Positions 47,889 to 57,202 of a stretch of DNA of 64,000 nt are shown piece after piece (the first letter of the stretch is position 1; every line of letters begins with the position of its first letter). The position numbers and the translations under genes were made by a program. Source of the DNA: Acinetobacter rongchengensis. Lineage in GTDB: Bacteria; Pseudomonadota; Gammaproteobacteria; Pseudomonadales; Moraxellaceae. The stretch is from positions 124,001 to 188,000 of the forward strand of contig NZ_RAXT01000003.1 of assembly GCF_003611475.1 (NCBI RefSeq), in the 5' to 3' direction. A model generated the notes under the pieces. That model was not told where the DNA came from. It searched no databases and saw only the letters and a list, made by a program, of their open reading frames with translations.

Positions 47889-48227
47889 TTAATCACGTGT
47901 TTTTACATCAAACAATTCAATTTCAAAAATGAGGTTTGAGTTCGCTGGAATAATTTTACCCATTTTGCGTTCACCATACGCCAAATAAGCAGGAACGATC
48001 AGCTTACGCTTACCGCCTACTTTCATTCCCATAATGCCCTGATCCCAACCTTTAATCACACGACCAGTACCGATCACTATTTCAAAATAATTGCCACGAT
48101 CGATAGAAGAATCAAATTTTGTACCATCTTCTAACCAGCCAGTATAATGGGTCGTGATTAAAGCACCTTTTACCGCTTCTTTCCCTTCACCAATTTTTAA
48201 ATCAATGATTTCTAATTCATTAGACAT
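47889..48227 (-). CDS. FKBP-type peptidyl-prolyl cis-trans isomerase
   Basis: 112-aa cytoplasmic FKBP domain that speeds proline isomerisation. Typical blocks: ITTHYTGWLEDGTKFDSS, FEIVIGTGRVIKGWDQGIMG, and the C-terminal LAYGERKMGKIIPANSNLIFEIEL. No insert-in-flap domain and no signal peptide, so it is the single-domain human FKBP12-like form rather than SlyD or FkpA. GTAAGC precedes the ATG as a weak ribosome site. Single gene. Confidence 0.94.
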   Translation of the reverse strand: MSNELEIIDLKIGEGKEAVKGALITTHYTGWLEDGTKFDSSIDRGNYFEIVIGTGRVIKGWDQGIMGMKVGGKRKLIVPAYLAYGERKMGKIIPANSNLIFEIELFDVKTRD

Positions 48228-48385
48228 AGAGCTTACCTAAATTTTCAATTTCTAACGTGGATTATAAACAGGTCCAATAAAAAGTGCTGAATTCTGTGAT
48301 TGTTGCACCTTAAATTTTCAACAATTGAAGTACAAACTGATTTAAAAATATCAACTAAACCCACACTTTTTAAATTTTAAAAGCC

Positions 48386-48916
48386 TTATTGTAACTGCGT
48401 CCACTCAATAACGGCTTGAGCTTGATCACCAATCAATGTCCATTCACCATCCATAACGTTCAATTGTAATTGCATCGTTCTTTCACATAATTGTTGAATG
48501 GCAGCAGTCGTCTGCTCAGACAATTGCCAAACTTCAACATTGGATAATGTTTTAAGCTTTGAACTACGCTTATACCATTCTGCAACGGCTGAACCATAAG
48601 CAACGACAGCAACGCGTTTACAACGTGCAGCGGCTTTTTTAACTTTATCTTCATCTGGCAAACCGACTTCAATCCATTTCACCAATTGACCCGTTAAATC
48701 TTTTTCCCACAGCGCAGGCTCATCGGTTTCAAATAAATCTTTGGTAAATTCCAACTGCTCATCTGCAAAACGTGCATACGCTAAAATTCGAACCATTAAA
48801 CGTTCAATGGTTTCAGAGGGATGCAAGGCCATGGTCAATTGATAATCACCATATTGATGCACATCCATATTGGCGATATTTAAATCTGCTTTATAAATCG
48901 TTGCTTTTAAAGCCAT
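48386..48916 (-). CDS. YaeQ family protein
   Basis: 176 aa, PD-(D/E)XK nuclease-like fold (family knowledge); suggested roles in transcription antitermination are not settled. Conserved features: the start MALKATIYKADLNIANMD, LTMALHPSETIERLMVRIL, and LVKWIEVGLPDEDKVKKA, which carries the nuclease-like acidic and lysine residues. No operon partner is certain; CobW lies 60 bases upstream on the same strand. Confidence 0.92.
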   Translation of the reverse strand: MALKATIYKADLNIANMDVHQYGDYQLTMALHPSETIERLMVRILAYARFADEQLEFTKDLFETDEPALWEKDLTGQLVKWIEVGLPDEDKVKKAAARCKRVAVVAYGSAVAEWYKRSSKLKTLSNVEVWQLSEQTTAAIQQLCERTMQLQLNVMDGEWTLIGDQAQAVIEWTQLQ

Positions 48917-48976
48917 CTCTAATCCAAAAAATAAGTACGAAAATATGCCGCTCAGTCTATAAGATTTTCAATCGAA

Positions 48977-49990
48977 TTACTGAGAATTTTCAGACCGATC
49001 AATTCGACATTGTAAAAGTTGAGTTTCAAAACTTTCCCAATCACGATTATGCTGTGTAATGATTTCGACACGATTATCGATACTTTCTTCAGCCGATTTA
49101 TAGTTTAAGTTTTCAGGATTGAAATTAAAGCTCATCCAACCTTGATTGGTATTAAAAATACCTTTAATTCTTAGCCAGTCTTTTTGTTCGCATAACGCAT
49201 CCAATAAGTCATAAAAATCAAATTGCCAACGCTTGGAAAATTTCCAACCTGCAACCGTATAACCATTGGAGGACTCTACATAGTGATATGGCAATTGCTT
49301 AATTACAGGTAAATCTTCAGTTGAATTGAGTTGTTTTTGAATATGAATCAAAGGCACAATTTTGCGCTGTATCCCTTGATGCGCAACATCAATGTGTTCA
49401 AGTTGAATGTTGCCATTTTCAGCCAATAGCCATGTTTGGATATAAGCCAAATACTCATTCTTAAACTGTTCTAATTGTTTTTGATCAAGTTCAGTCATCA
49501 TATCTGCATGTGAAACAACAACAATCTGTGCTGCTTTTAATTGATCTTGAAATAACTCTTGTTGAACCCAAGCCTCATCCTGTAAACGAGATCCATCTAC
49601 AACTGTAACCAAAACTCGCATATTAATTTGAGACTGCCAATGTGGTTCTGTTAATTGTTCTAAAAGTTGCGCAGGATGTCCCAAACCTGTCGGTTCAATA
49701 AAAAGTCGATCGGGTTGTTTTTCCTGAATCAATCGAGATAAAGCGATTTGCATGGGTAATTGTCCTGCACAACACAAACAACCACCGAGGAGCTCTTTGA
49801 CTTCATACCCGCCTTGCTGCGGTAATAATTGTTGATCAATACCAATTTGACCAAATTCATTCATCAGGATTGCCCAAGTCTCTCCTTCGGGCTTTTGTTG
49901 TAGTAAATGTTGCAATAACGTGGTCTTTCCTGCACCTAGAAAGCCAGAAATAATATGGGTTTTGACCACTTTTCGAGAAATAATTTTCAC
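48977..49990 (-). CDS. CobW/COG0523 GTPase (metallochaperone type)
   Basis: G3E-family GTPase, 337 aa. P-loop GFLGAGKTTLL, switch NEFGQIGID, the metal-binding CxCC in GGCLCCAG, Walker B-like FIEPTGLGHP and the base motif SHADM. A C-terminal CobW domain follows from about residue 230. COG0523 proteins deliver metals, often zinc under shortage; in A. baumannii ZigA is one. This copy could be of that or the YjiA branch, which cannot be decided by eye. No Zur-like site was identified. Confidence 0.87.
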   Translation of the reverse strand: MKIISRKVVKTHIISGFLGAGKTTLLQHLLQQKPEGETWAILMNEFGQIGIDQQLLPQQGGYEVKELLGGCLCCAGQLPMQIALSRLIQEKQPDRLFIEPTGLGHPAQLLEQLTEPHWQSQINMRVLVTVVDGSRLQDEAWVQQELFQDQLKAAQIVVVSHADMMTELDQKQLEQFKNEYLAYIQTWLLAENGNIQLEHIDVAHQGIQRKIVPLIHIQKQLNSTEDLPVIKQLPYHYVESSNGYTVAGWKFSKRWQFDFYDLLDALCEQKDWLRIKGIFNTNQGWMSFNFNPENLNYKSAEESIDNRVEIITQHNRDWESFETQLLQCRIDRSENSQ

Positions 49991-50436
49991 AAATGCTACT
50001 CAAGTTACAATCAACGCTTGCTATGAAAGATTGATATTAAAATTTACTTAAAGCCTGTTAGCTATCGTTGAGATTGTACAGACAAGATCAAGGGATGAGT
50101 CTTTTTTTGAAGTTAAAATGTTACAATTGATCTAAAATACGATCCAAATAAATAAGAAAATTTGCAGTTATTGTTTCATCCAAGTAACCATAATGTATAT
50201 TTTTTAGTCATTTTTTAATATTTGAATACACTTAAAACATTGGGCAAATGCCGATTTCTCACAAAACTCTTACATAACACATCCCTTTGTTTTAAACAGG
50301 TAACTCAGACTGTTTCGCTTTGTTGATAAGGTTGCCGAATTTTCATTCAGCACTTAGCATGAGTTCACGCCTTGTAGCTCAGTCAATTCAGACTTTGCAT
50401 GATAGGTTTTATTTTTAATGAATAAGGATGCCTCCA
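49991..50436. other. intergenic region
   Basis: Holds the divergent promoters of the CobW gene and the small exported protein. A stretch GCCTTGTAGCTCAGTCAATTC (50369-50389) resembles a tRNA D-arm by chance, but no cloverleaf follows. No gene supported. Confidence 0.4.
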
Positions 50437-50685
50437 ATGAATTTAGTTAAAACGCTTTTAGCAACAACTTTTGCTTTGACTGCTGCAACAACAACTTTCG
50501 CAGCATCTGAAAAAACAACTCAGACTGCTGAAAACAGCGAAAAAGTTATTGTTTCTACACAAGAGCAGCCAAGTGATGCAACTTCAGTAGAAGAAACTGC
50601 TGCAAGTTCATCCAATGCCAACCAACCTTCATCTGAAAGTGCGGCTGAAACACCAGCAATACCTGCACCGAAAACTCAACAGTAA
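50437..50685 (+). CDS. small exported low-complexity protein
   Basis: 82 aa. Signal peptide MNLVKTLLATTFALTAATT ending at about FAAS. The mature part is almost only Ser, Thr, Ala, Glu, Gln and Pro, without Trp, Tyr or Cys, so it is probably unfolded in the periplasm. ATG 50437 follows AAGGATGCCTCCA, a good ribosome site; the in-frame ATG 50428 lies inside it. Three hairpins follow the stop. Unknown function; similar tails occur in short Acinetobacter surface or periplasmic proteins, but I cannot name one. Confidence 0.7.
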   Translation: MNLVKTLLATTFALTAATTTFAASEKTTQTAENSEKVIVSTQEQPSDATSVEETAASSSNANQPSSESAAETPAIPAPKTQQ

Positions 50686-50717
50686 TTGGCTTCTGGATTG
50701 ACTAAAAAGATGAGTAC

Positions 50718-50834
50718 TTTATCGTGAAAATGATGACTCCTCCAGAGCGTTCACGATAAAAAGCTGATCAGGCTTTTTCAAAAGCAATCGTTAACATAGA
50801 AAGACTGTATCATTGCTGCGATACAGTCTTTTTT
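50718..50834 (+). ncRNA. three consecutive hairpins, possible sRNA or complex 3' end
   Basis: First: TTTATCGTGAA (50718-50728) pairs perfectly with TTCACGATAAA (50750-50760). Second: AAAAAGC/GCTTTTT (50758-50778). Third: AAGACTGTATC/GATACAGTCTT (50801-50830) followed by TTTT, a textbook terminator. The first two compete for three bases. Either a 3' untranslated region with a double terminator, or a separate small RNA. No promoter was recognised. Confidence 0.45.
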
Positions 50835-50983
50835 ATGATGTACTTTTTTGTTTGTAATCTAAAATCTTTACAGAAAAATAAGGCTATCGTCATACTTGAT
50901 ATTTATAAGATCTAATTTTTCAAGAATAGTAGAAGTGTTATATTTTTTTAATGAATAAAATATGATTCAAGGAGAAAATACCA

Positions 50984-51325
50984 ATGTTTAAAAAAATCAT
51001 CACCATTGGATTATTATCAATATTACTCATAGCCTGTTCAGAGCCTTTGCCAGTAGACAAAAAAGACTATGTGGGTACATGGCAAAGTACTGATGGTCGA
51101 ATTAGGTTAATAATTAACAATGATGGTCGAATGGAATATAAAAATAAACAACCCAATTCAAGCACTTCTGTTTCCGCACCTATTACCGAGTTTAATGGTC
51201 CGAGTTTTAGCGCAGGACTTGGCTCACTTTCAACTGAATTTAAAGTCAGTCAAGCACCGCAACAAACAGCGGATGGAACATGGACAATGACTGTCGATGG
51301 ACATCAATTAAAGAGACTTCATTAA
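50984..51325 (+). CDS. small lipoprotein
   Basis: 113 aa. Signal peptide and lipobox LLIAC (Cys18) in MFKKIITIGLLSILLIAC, so an acylated protein. The mature part has YVGTWQSTDGRIRLII and a beta-rich pattern ending TWTMTVDGHQLKRLH, a lipocalin-like or META-like mini-barrel by appearance. AAGGAG lies 9-14 bases before the ATG. Followed by a bidirectional terminator. Family not named. Confidence 0.78.
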   Translation: MFKKIITIGLLSILLIACSEPLPVDKKDYVGTWQSTDGRIRLIINNDGRMEYKNKQPNSSTSVSAPITEFNGPSFSAGLGSLSTEFKVSQAPQQTADGTWTMTVDGHQLKRLH

Positions 51326-51371
51326 AGCAACTTAATTCTTAAAGCAAAGACAATAATATGTTGAACAAATA

Positions 51372-51394
51372 AAAACCTCCATAAAGGAGGTTTT
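51372..51394. terminator. bidirectional terminator
   Basis: AAAACCTCC and GGAGGTTTT pair around five bases. It separates the lipoprotein gene and the convergent thioesterase gene. Confidence 0.82.
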
Positions 51395-51407
51395 CACTCA
51401 ACGACAC

Positions 51408-51929
51408 TTAGCTATGGGAAGATTTCTTATAAATACTACAAGAAGGATGATGATTTTCTTGTAAACGAGCAACTTTACGCTGTTCAGCTGCCTCAAAACG
51501 ACAACGTTTCCAATCATTATCCAGATTTAAAGCAGGAATTTGTTGTGGTTTACCATTTGCATCCACTGCAACCATAGTGAAATAGCAACTGTTGGTATGA
51601 CGGACTGTACGCTTTTGAATATTCTGTGCTTCAACACGAATACCAATTTCCATAGAAGTACGGCCAACATGGTTAACACTTGCTAAAAAAGTCACAAGCT
51701 CACCAACATGGATCGGTTCTTTAAAATTCACTTTATCAACAGAAAGAGTAACAACATAGCTTCCTGAATAACGGCTTGCACATGCATAAGCCACTTGGTC
51801 AAGAAACTTGAGGATGGTTCCACCATGTACATTACCTGAAAAATTTGCCATGTCAGGAGTCATTAAAAAAGACATGGTTAATTCTGACTGATCATCTGTA
51901 GCTCGGATCATTTGATCTAATGGAGACAT
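51408..51929 (-). CDS. acyl-CoA thioesterase (YciA-like hotdog)
   Basis: 173-aa hotdog-fold enzyme that hydrolyses acyl-CoA to free acid and CoA. The active-site helix is NVHGGTILKFLDQVAYACASRY with the catalytic Asp, preceded by MTPDMANFSG. VNFKEPIHVGELVTF is the second conserved block. The last 25 residues are a charged tail specific to this group. Single gene; the physiological chain length cannot be told. Confidence 0.9.
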   Translation of the reverse strand: MSPLDQMIRATDDQSELTMSFLMTPDMANFSGNVHGGTILKFLDQVAYACASRYSGSYVVTLSVDKVNFKEPIHVGELVTFLASVNHVGRTSMEIGIRVEAQNIQKRTVRHTNSCYFTMVAVDANGKPQQIPALNLDNDWKRCRFEAAEQRKVARLQENHHPSCSIYKKSSHS

Positions 51930-52341
51930 CGTATACTAGACTCTACTTGGGACAGGAGATTTACAGTTATTATTATATATCTTTTCATACAAAAAACATG
52001 TTTAATTCGGCAATTGATCATTCTCTACATTTATAACGACAAAGTGCTTCATTTATCTTAAATATATTTCATTGATTTATAGTCTATTTTTTAAACTTCA
52101 ATCCATTTTAGTTTGAATATACCGCCTACAAGGTTTTATATTCAAATATACGATTCAATAAAACACTATGCGCATTCGTCACCTATTCATAAGTTCAAAA
52201 TGCTTTGGCATAGCATTATCAATGCATCGTTAACACCACTGTTATCGATTTAGCACAAATCGGCTTAAAGCTTTTTTTATAAGAAAATACACTTAAGCCT
52301 ATAATAAAAATATTGATTAACCATTCAACTTAAAAAATGAT
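51930..52341. other. AT-rich intergenic region
   Basis: About 410 bases between two minus-strand genes, holding the thioesterase promoter and the patatin 3' flank. No gene, hairpin with T-run or clear operator seen. Confidence 0.35.
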
Positions 52342-53328
52342 TTAGTTTAAGACACGAAACTGTGCATTCTCATACTTCGTTTTTGTCTTCGCTTGGATTA
52401 CCACATCTAGATCATGCATACGTAAATTAGCCGCATCAATACCTGCCTGCATGGTGTCCTGACGACCTTTGACATCAAAAATATGCGCTTTTTCATGTAA
52501 ATCAGGTTGAATCACAATATCTGCATTTTTTAATTCATCTGCAGCCAGTTTGTTCTGCATGATATTAATATTTTGGTTAAATAAACCCCAAACATTGGTC
52601 GTTTCAGTATTTTCAGGTTGTGCCAAAATATCTACGGCGATGACAACATCAGCACCAAGTTCTTTCGCAATATCTACGGGTACAGGACTGACTAAACCAC
52701 CATCTACATATTCTTTGCCTTGAATTATTGTTGGAATAAACATACTTGGAATGGACACCGAAGCACGAACTGCCTGCCCAGTATTGCCATGATTAAATAC
52801 GGTACGTTGACCATTTTGTAATTCTGTTGCAACCACATACATTGGGATTTTCATCTTTTCCAATGGCACTTCACTGACTTGTTTATTCACATAATCTTGA
52901 ACTTTTTGCCCATCAAAAAAGCCTTTCATTCCGATTTTAAAATCACGAACATCACCAACTTTCATGTCTAAAGCAATTTGACGTAATTCTACTGCCGATT
53001 TACCACTGGCATAGATTGAACCGACAATACTCCCTGCACTGGTACCCACAATAAAATCAGGTTGAATACCATGTTGTTCTAAGGCTTCAATGACACCAAT
53101 ATGTGCATAACCTCTAGCACCACCACTGCCTAAAACTAAAGCAATCACAGGTTTTTTATTGCTCAGTTGCTTAAACCGATAAAAACCTTGATCTAACTTT
53201 GATGTCGCTTCAGATACTGTTTGGGAATGTACAACTTCACCTTGTAAATCTTTTACAGGAGAATGTGCACAAGCAACCAAAGTTGAACCGCATAATAAAG
53301 CAATAGAAAGTTTGTTTAGCAAAGACAT
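52342..53328 (-). CDS. patatin-like phospholipase lipoprotein (RssA-like)
   Basis: 328 aa. A signal peptide with lipobox LVAC (MSLLNKLSIALLCGSTLVAC) makes it lipid-anchored. The patatin core has the oxyanion loop GSGGARGYAHIG, the nucleophile GTSAGS and the catalytic Asp in VDGGL. Start at ATG 53328, which begins the signal peptide; an in-frame ATG at 53382 would put 18 residues before it. The ribosome site is weak. Likely acts on phospholipids or lysophospholipids in the envelope; substrate not known. Confidence 0.88.
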   Translation of the reverse strand: MSLLNKLSIALLCGSTLVACAHSPVKDLQGEVVHSQTVSEATSKLDQGFYRFKQLSNKKPVIALVLGSGGARGYAHIGVIEALEQHGIQPDFIVGTSAGSIVGSIYASGKSAVELRQIALDMKVGDVRDFKIGMKGFFDGQKVQDYVNKQVSEVPLEKMKIPMYVVATELQNGQRTVFNHGNTGQAVRASVSIPSMFIPTIIQGKEYVDGGLVSPVPVDIAKELGADVVIAVDILAQPENTETTNVWGLFNQNINIMQNKLAADELKNADIVIQPDLHEKAHIFDVKGRQDTMQAGIDAANLRMHDLDVVIQAKTKTKYENAQFRVLN

Positions 53329-53676
53329 AAACTGAAATTTAGGATTAACCAAAACGATTGGGTATATAAACATAATTTGCAATCGCTTGCTGTTATTTTT
53401 ATTTAAACTGTCATCATTTTACGATAGGCTATAAATTATCTTTATAAAAATAAAATACTTATATTTAAAATCATCATTTTGAGCGAGACTGTAATAGCAT
53501 CTTATTTAAAAAAATGCTTTGCTTTCCTCGACCAGGTTTATAACGATACGAATAAAACAAGACAAAATCATCTTTAAAAAATACTATTGTCATAGTCTAG
53601 GTTTGATCATTATTGATTATTTTAGTTTTCCAAAAAGTCAACTTAACCCTTGTTATATAACAATATAATAAATAAA
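53329..53676. other. intergenic region
   Basis: About 350 AT-rich bases upstream of the patatin gene. Only its promoter is expected here; no gene or motif supported. The gltS terminator follows at 53677. Confidence 0.35.
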
Positions 53677-53696
53677 AGCCAGTCAAATGACTGGCT
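53677..53696 (-). terminator. terminator after gltS
   Basis: AGCCAGTCA and TGACTGGCT pair around two to four bases. On the minus strand TTTTATTTATT follows. It lies 24 bases past the gltS stop. Confidence 0.8.
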
Positions 53697-53719
53697 CCAT
53701 CATGTGATATCACATTACT

Positions 53720-54955
53720 TTAGGCAACAAATTTTAAAATAAGCTGAATCACAGTCGCATTGATAATATCGACAAAGAAAGCACCACAAAGTGGCACAAT
53801 TAAAAATGCTTTATGTGAAGGTCCGTACATATTGGTAATGGCTTGCATATTTGCCACAGCTGTTGGCGTTGCGCCCATACCAAAACCGCAATGACCTGCA
53901 GCTAAAACCGCAGCATCGTAGTTTTTACCCATGACACGGAAAGTCACAAAAGCGGCATATAAAGCCATGGTTAATGTTTGTGCTGTAAGAATGATAACCA
54001 ATGGGCCTGCAAGATCTGCCAATTGCCATAATTTAAGCGATAACAATGCCATAGCAAGATAAAGTGACAGTGCTGCATTACCAAATACATCAATTGCACG
54101 ATCAAACATTTTTACACGAAGTATGCCTTCTAAGACATTTCTAAGAATCACACCGCCAGCAAGTGCCCATACAAAGGTCGGTAATTCAAACCACTGCCCT
54201 TTGCTATAACCTGTCATAAAGTCAGCAAAAGCCAAACAAGCTGCAAATAAACCTAAAGTTGTAATGGCATTATCAGCAGTAATCAATCGAACTTGATGTG
54301 GATACTCAAAAGGAACGTATTCACCCAATTCTGTTGCAGGATGCTGATTGGTTTCATCCACTTCTTTTTTTGTTTTAGGGCTAGATAATTGGTAACGATT
54401 AATCAATAGCTTGGCTAAAGGTCCACCAATAACTCCTCCGATAATTAAACCGAAAGTTGCACTTGCCATACCTAATGCTAAAGCGCCTTGTATACCATGT
54501 TGAGTTTCAAGGATTTCACCCCAAGCACCCGCTGTACCATGACCACCTGTCAGTGTAATCGAACCTGCAATTAAACCAATCAATGGATCTAAACCAAGAA
54601 CTGTCGCTAAGCCCATACCCACAAAGTTTTGTACGACAATAAATGATGCAACACAGACCAAGAATACAACGAGACCCACACCACCTTCTTTGAGTTTTGC
54701 AAAGTTAGCACTTAAACCAATTGAAGCAAAGAATACCAACATAAAACTGGTTTGTAATTCGCTACTGGTTGTTATGCTATAACCCCAAAGGTTGTGTACC
54801 AATAGAGAAATAATCGCTGCAACTAAACCACCCGCTACAGGCTCTGGAATATTATATTTACGGAGAAAATCTATTTTGTTGACTAAAAATCGTCCCAGTA
54901 AAAGTACAATAACCGCTGCAATCAGCGTATAAAAAGCATTAAAAGTAAATTCCAT
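53720..54955 (-). CDS. gltS: sodium/glutamate symporter
   Basis: Inner-membrane Na+-driven glutamate uptake protein. 411 aa with about ten helices in two inverted halves. GltS signatures: RKYNIPEPVAGGLVAA, GSITLTGGHGTAGAWG in the first half, and AAGHCGFGMGATPTAVANM in the second, the paired re-entrant loops. The hydrophilic loop between halves carries SSPKTKKEVDETN. Single gene. A 16-base direct repeat lies about 90 bases upstream of its start. Confidence 0.94.
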   Translation of the reverse strand: MEFTFNAFYTLIAAVIVLLLGRFLVNKIDFLRKYNIPEPVAGGLVAAIISLLVHNLWGYSITTSSELQTSFMLVFFASIGLSANFAKLKEGGVGLVVFLVCVASFIVVQNFVGMGLATVLGLDPLIGLIAGSITLTGGHGTAGAWGEILETQHGIQGALALGMASATFGLIIGGVIGGPLAKLLINRYQLSSPKTKKEVDETNQHPATELGEYVPFEYPHQVRLITADNAITTLGLFAACLAFADFMTGYSKGQWFELPTFVWALAGGVILRNVLEGILRVKMFDRAIDVFGNAALSLYLAMALLSLKLWQLADLAGPLVIILTAQTLTMALYAAFVTFRVMGKNYDAAVLAAGHCGFGMGATPTAVANMQAITNMYGPSHKAFLIVPLCGAFFVDIINATVIQLILKFVA

Positions 54956-55480
54956 TGAACTGATCCATGCTATAAAATACCTTAAGTTTTATATTTAAAT
55001 AACTTAAATAGATCATTAAATCTACAAACAATATGTAATCCAAAAAAGATCCAATTTGTGATATTAAAAAAGATCCAATTTATACACAAGAACGATTAAA
55101 TATTCACTTAAAGGCATGAAAGAAAAAGAGATATCTTAAAAGATGGGAAATCAAAAAATTGAGTAAAGTACGCAACTTAAATATGAACTGAAATACTATA
55201 TTCAAGCCACTTAAAAAAGTGTTGAGTCATGGCGTTGCTCCAATTATAGATAAAAGATCATTCCATCAGATAATGAGATAACAGAATATTGTGAAACCAA
55301 GCGATGATTAAAAGGGTAACTTTTCATCACGCAATCTAAAATATCAATTGCAGATATTTTAGAAATAAACCATTTCTAAAAAGAGCGCTTATTATCCATT
55401 TTTTTTGATAAAAGTCTTTATTTTTTACAATTTTTTCTGTTTTTATAGCAAAAACTTAATTTTCGACTTTTCTTTACATA
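54956..55480. other. intergenic region between gltS and the porin gene
   Basis: About 525 bases without a gene. It holds the gltS promoter (minus strand) and the two direct repeats listed separately. The porin gene ends further down and has its own terminator. Confidence 0.45.
55042..55081. repeat. 16-base direct repeat upstream of gltS
   Basis: AAAAAAGATCCAATTT occurs exactly twice, at 55042-55057 and 55066-55081, 24 bases apart. It lies 87-126 bases upstream of gltS. Possible tandem binding site. Confidence 0.65.
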
Positions 55481-55510
55481 AAAAAACCGAGGAATATTCC
55501 TCGGTTTTTT
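55481..55510. terminator. terminator after the DcaP-like porin gene
   Basis: A perfect palindrome: AAAAAACCGAGGAAT pairs with ATTCCTCGGTTTTTT. Strong A and T tracts on both sides. It lies 21 bases past the porin stop. Confidence 0.92.
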
Positions 55511-55530
55511 AAACAGAATACTTTCTAAAA

Positions 55531-56781
55531 TTAGAAGTTGTATTTTGCCATTAAACCTACACGATTATCTTTGTATGAGTTACCTGCAAACGTTTCACGT
55601 TTACCATTCACATATTCAATACCTAGATCAATTGGTTTAACTGGTGAATAAATCACGTTGAACCAAGCTTGTTTAATTTTTTCATTCGCAGTTTGGTTAG
55701 CCTTAGCAAAATCAGTACCATCATCAGCCAATAATGTACCATAAGCTAATGTAGAACGTAGGTTCGGTAAGATTTTGTAAGTCGCACCCACTTGAATAGC
55801 AGTAAATTCATTCTGTTCAATATCACCATCTACAACAGAAAATGCATTGTTACTTGCGTATAAATAGTTACTGTTACCTACAACATAAGAAGCATCAGCA
55901 AAAACTTTTAATGGATCAATTACTTTAAAGTCTGTACCTAAAGCAACACCCCAACCTGTTTTATTGTCTTCTGCAGCACCTGACTTATAGTTTTCAACTA
56001 AAGCACGACCTGAAACAGCACCTTTTGAGTTTGCATAAGTATGCGCAACTTTCGCAGTTAATACAGGTAGGCTATATTTAATTGAAGTACCAGCGCTATT
56101 ACCTTCTTCAGCAGCAACTAAAAGTTTAGTACTTGGCGCTAAGTTATATGAATAACGTACTTGTGGAATACGTGTCGTACCACCACCGGCGTTTGTAGAG
56201 AAATCAATCATTTCTGGCGCATGGCTAGAAAGGAAGTTAGATGTTGTTTGACCAAATAACCAGTTGTTATAAGTCAAATATGCATGACGGATACGAAGGT
56301 TTTCGCTTGCGCCATTTCCTGCAAAATCAACCTCAACTTTACCGCCAACTTTTGAATCGCCTGCTGGAGTAGAGAAATCTAAACCAATTCGAGTCGTTTT
56401 CGCAGTTGCACGTAACTTATCTTTTACTTCACCAGTTGAAGCAGCAACTTTGTTGAAGTCATCATCCGCACCTTCGATGATGTAGTTTGCATCACCACGT
56501 ACAAAACCGTAAATATTGATGTCTGCGCCAGATTTAGATTTTAAACCAGCCAAAGGAGATGATGCTTGAGGCTGTGCAGCAACTTCAGCAAGACGAACCT
56601 GTTGCTGTTGTTGAACTTGTTGTTGCTGTTGAAGTAAAGATTTAAGCTCTTGTACTTCCGCACGAAGTTGCTGAATTTCTGCGCTGTCTGTAGCAGCTTG
56701 AGTAGTACTTACCATTAAAGCTGTTACGGTTAATGCTAAGCTTTTAATGACAAATGACTTACTGTTTGTGAATAGACTCAT
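55531..56781 (-). CDS. DcaP-like outer-membrane porin
   Basis: 416 aa. Signal peptide (ends STTQA), then a periplasmic coiled coil at about residues 32-65 with a long glutamine run (QLRAEVQELKSLLQQQQQV), then a beta barrel that starts INIYGFVRGDANYI and ends with Phe (LMAKYNF). This is the DcaP architecture, a trimeric channel for dicarboxylates and other negatively charged solutes in Acinetobacter. Highly structured terminator follows. Usually one of several paralogues, so the exact substrate is open. Confidence 0.9.
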   Translation of the reverse strand: MSLFTNSKSFVIKSLALTVTALMVSTTQAATDSAEIQQLRAEVQELKSLLQQQQQVQQQQQVRLAEVAAQPQASSPLAGLKSKSGADINIYGFVRGDANYIIEGADDDFNKVAASTGEVKDKLRATAKTTRIGLDFSTPAGDSKVGGKVEVDFAGNGASENLRIRHAYLTYNNWLFGQTTSNFLSSHAPEMIDFSTNAGGGTTRIPQVRYSYNLAPSTKLLVAAEEGNSAGTSIKYSLPVLTAKVAHTYANSKGAVSGRALVENYKSGAAEDNKTGWGVALGTDFKVIDPLKVFADASYVVGNSNYLYASNNAFSVVDGDIEQNEFTAIQVGATYKILPNLRSTLAYGTLLADDGTDFAKANQTANEKIKQAWFNVIYSPVKPIDLGIEYVNGKRETFAGNSYKDNRVGLMAKYNF

Positions 56782-57202
56782 GAAATACTCCTAGTCTTAT
56801 TTATGTTGTGCATCCGTACAATTTAATTTTTCAACCCCAATCATTTGCTAAAAAATTAAATTTTTATTGTTTTCTTCAGTAGTTATTCAAACACCACATT
56901 CAAAAACATTGCACTAATATGCCTGCTATTAAATTTTGAAAGCGTTGAAACTAAGTTAAAACCCAAAAGTAACAATTTGTGTATAATTCTTACACTGTTG
57001 TAATCTAGCGTAACTCAACCCCTTTATTAAAATCAGTTTTACCGAATAAAAAATTGTTTTCAATTCTTTTTTCAGATTAGTATTTCTATAATCGTTATAT
57101 AATCTGTAGTTTAGCGAATCTTATTAAACATTTAGAATTTACTTATACGACTATCGTATTATAGTTCAAACAATATAAATAACCATATAAACGGAGTTTT
57201 TT
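56782..57202. other. divergent promoter region of porin and nitroreductase genes
   Basis: About 420 AT-rich bases. The porin leader is on the minus strand and the nitroreductase leader on the plus strand (ACGGAG at 57191-57196). No small gene or clear operator was found. Confidence 0.4.

Noticed and set aside
50365..50400. tRNA-like start GCCTTGTAGCTCAGTC
   Set aside because: No anticodon stem, T-arm or acceptor match follows, so it is a chance similarity.
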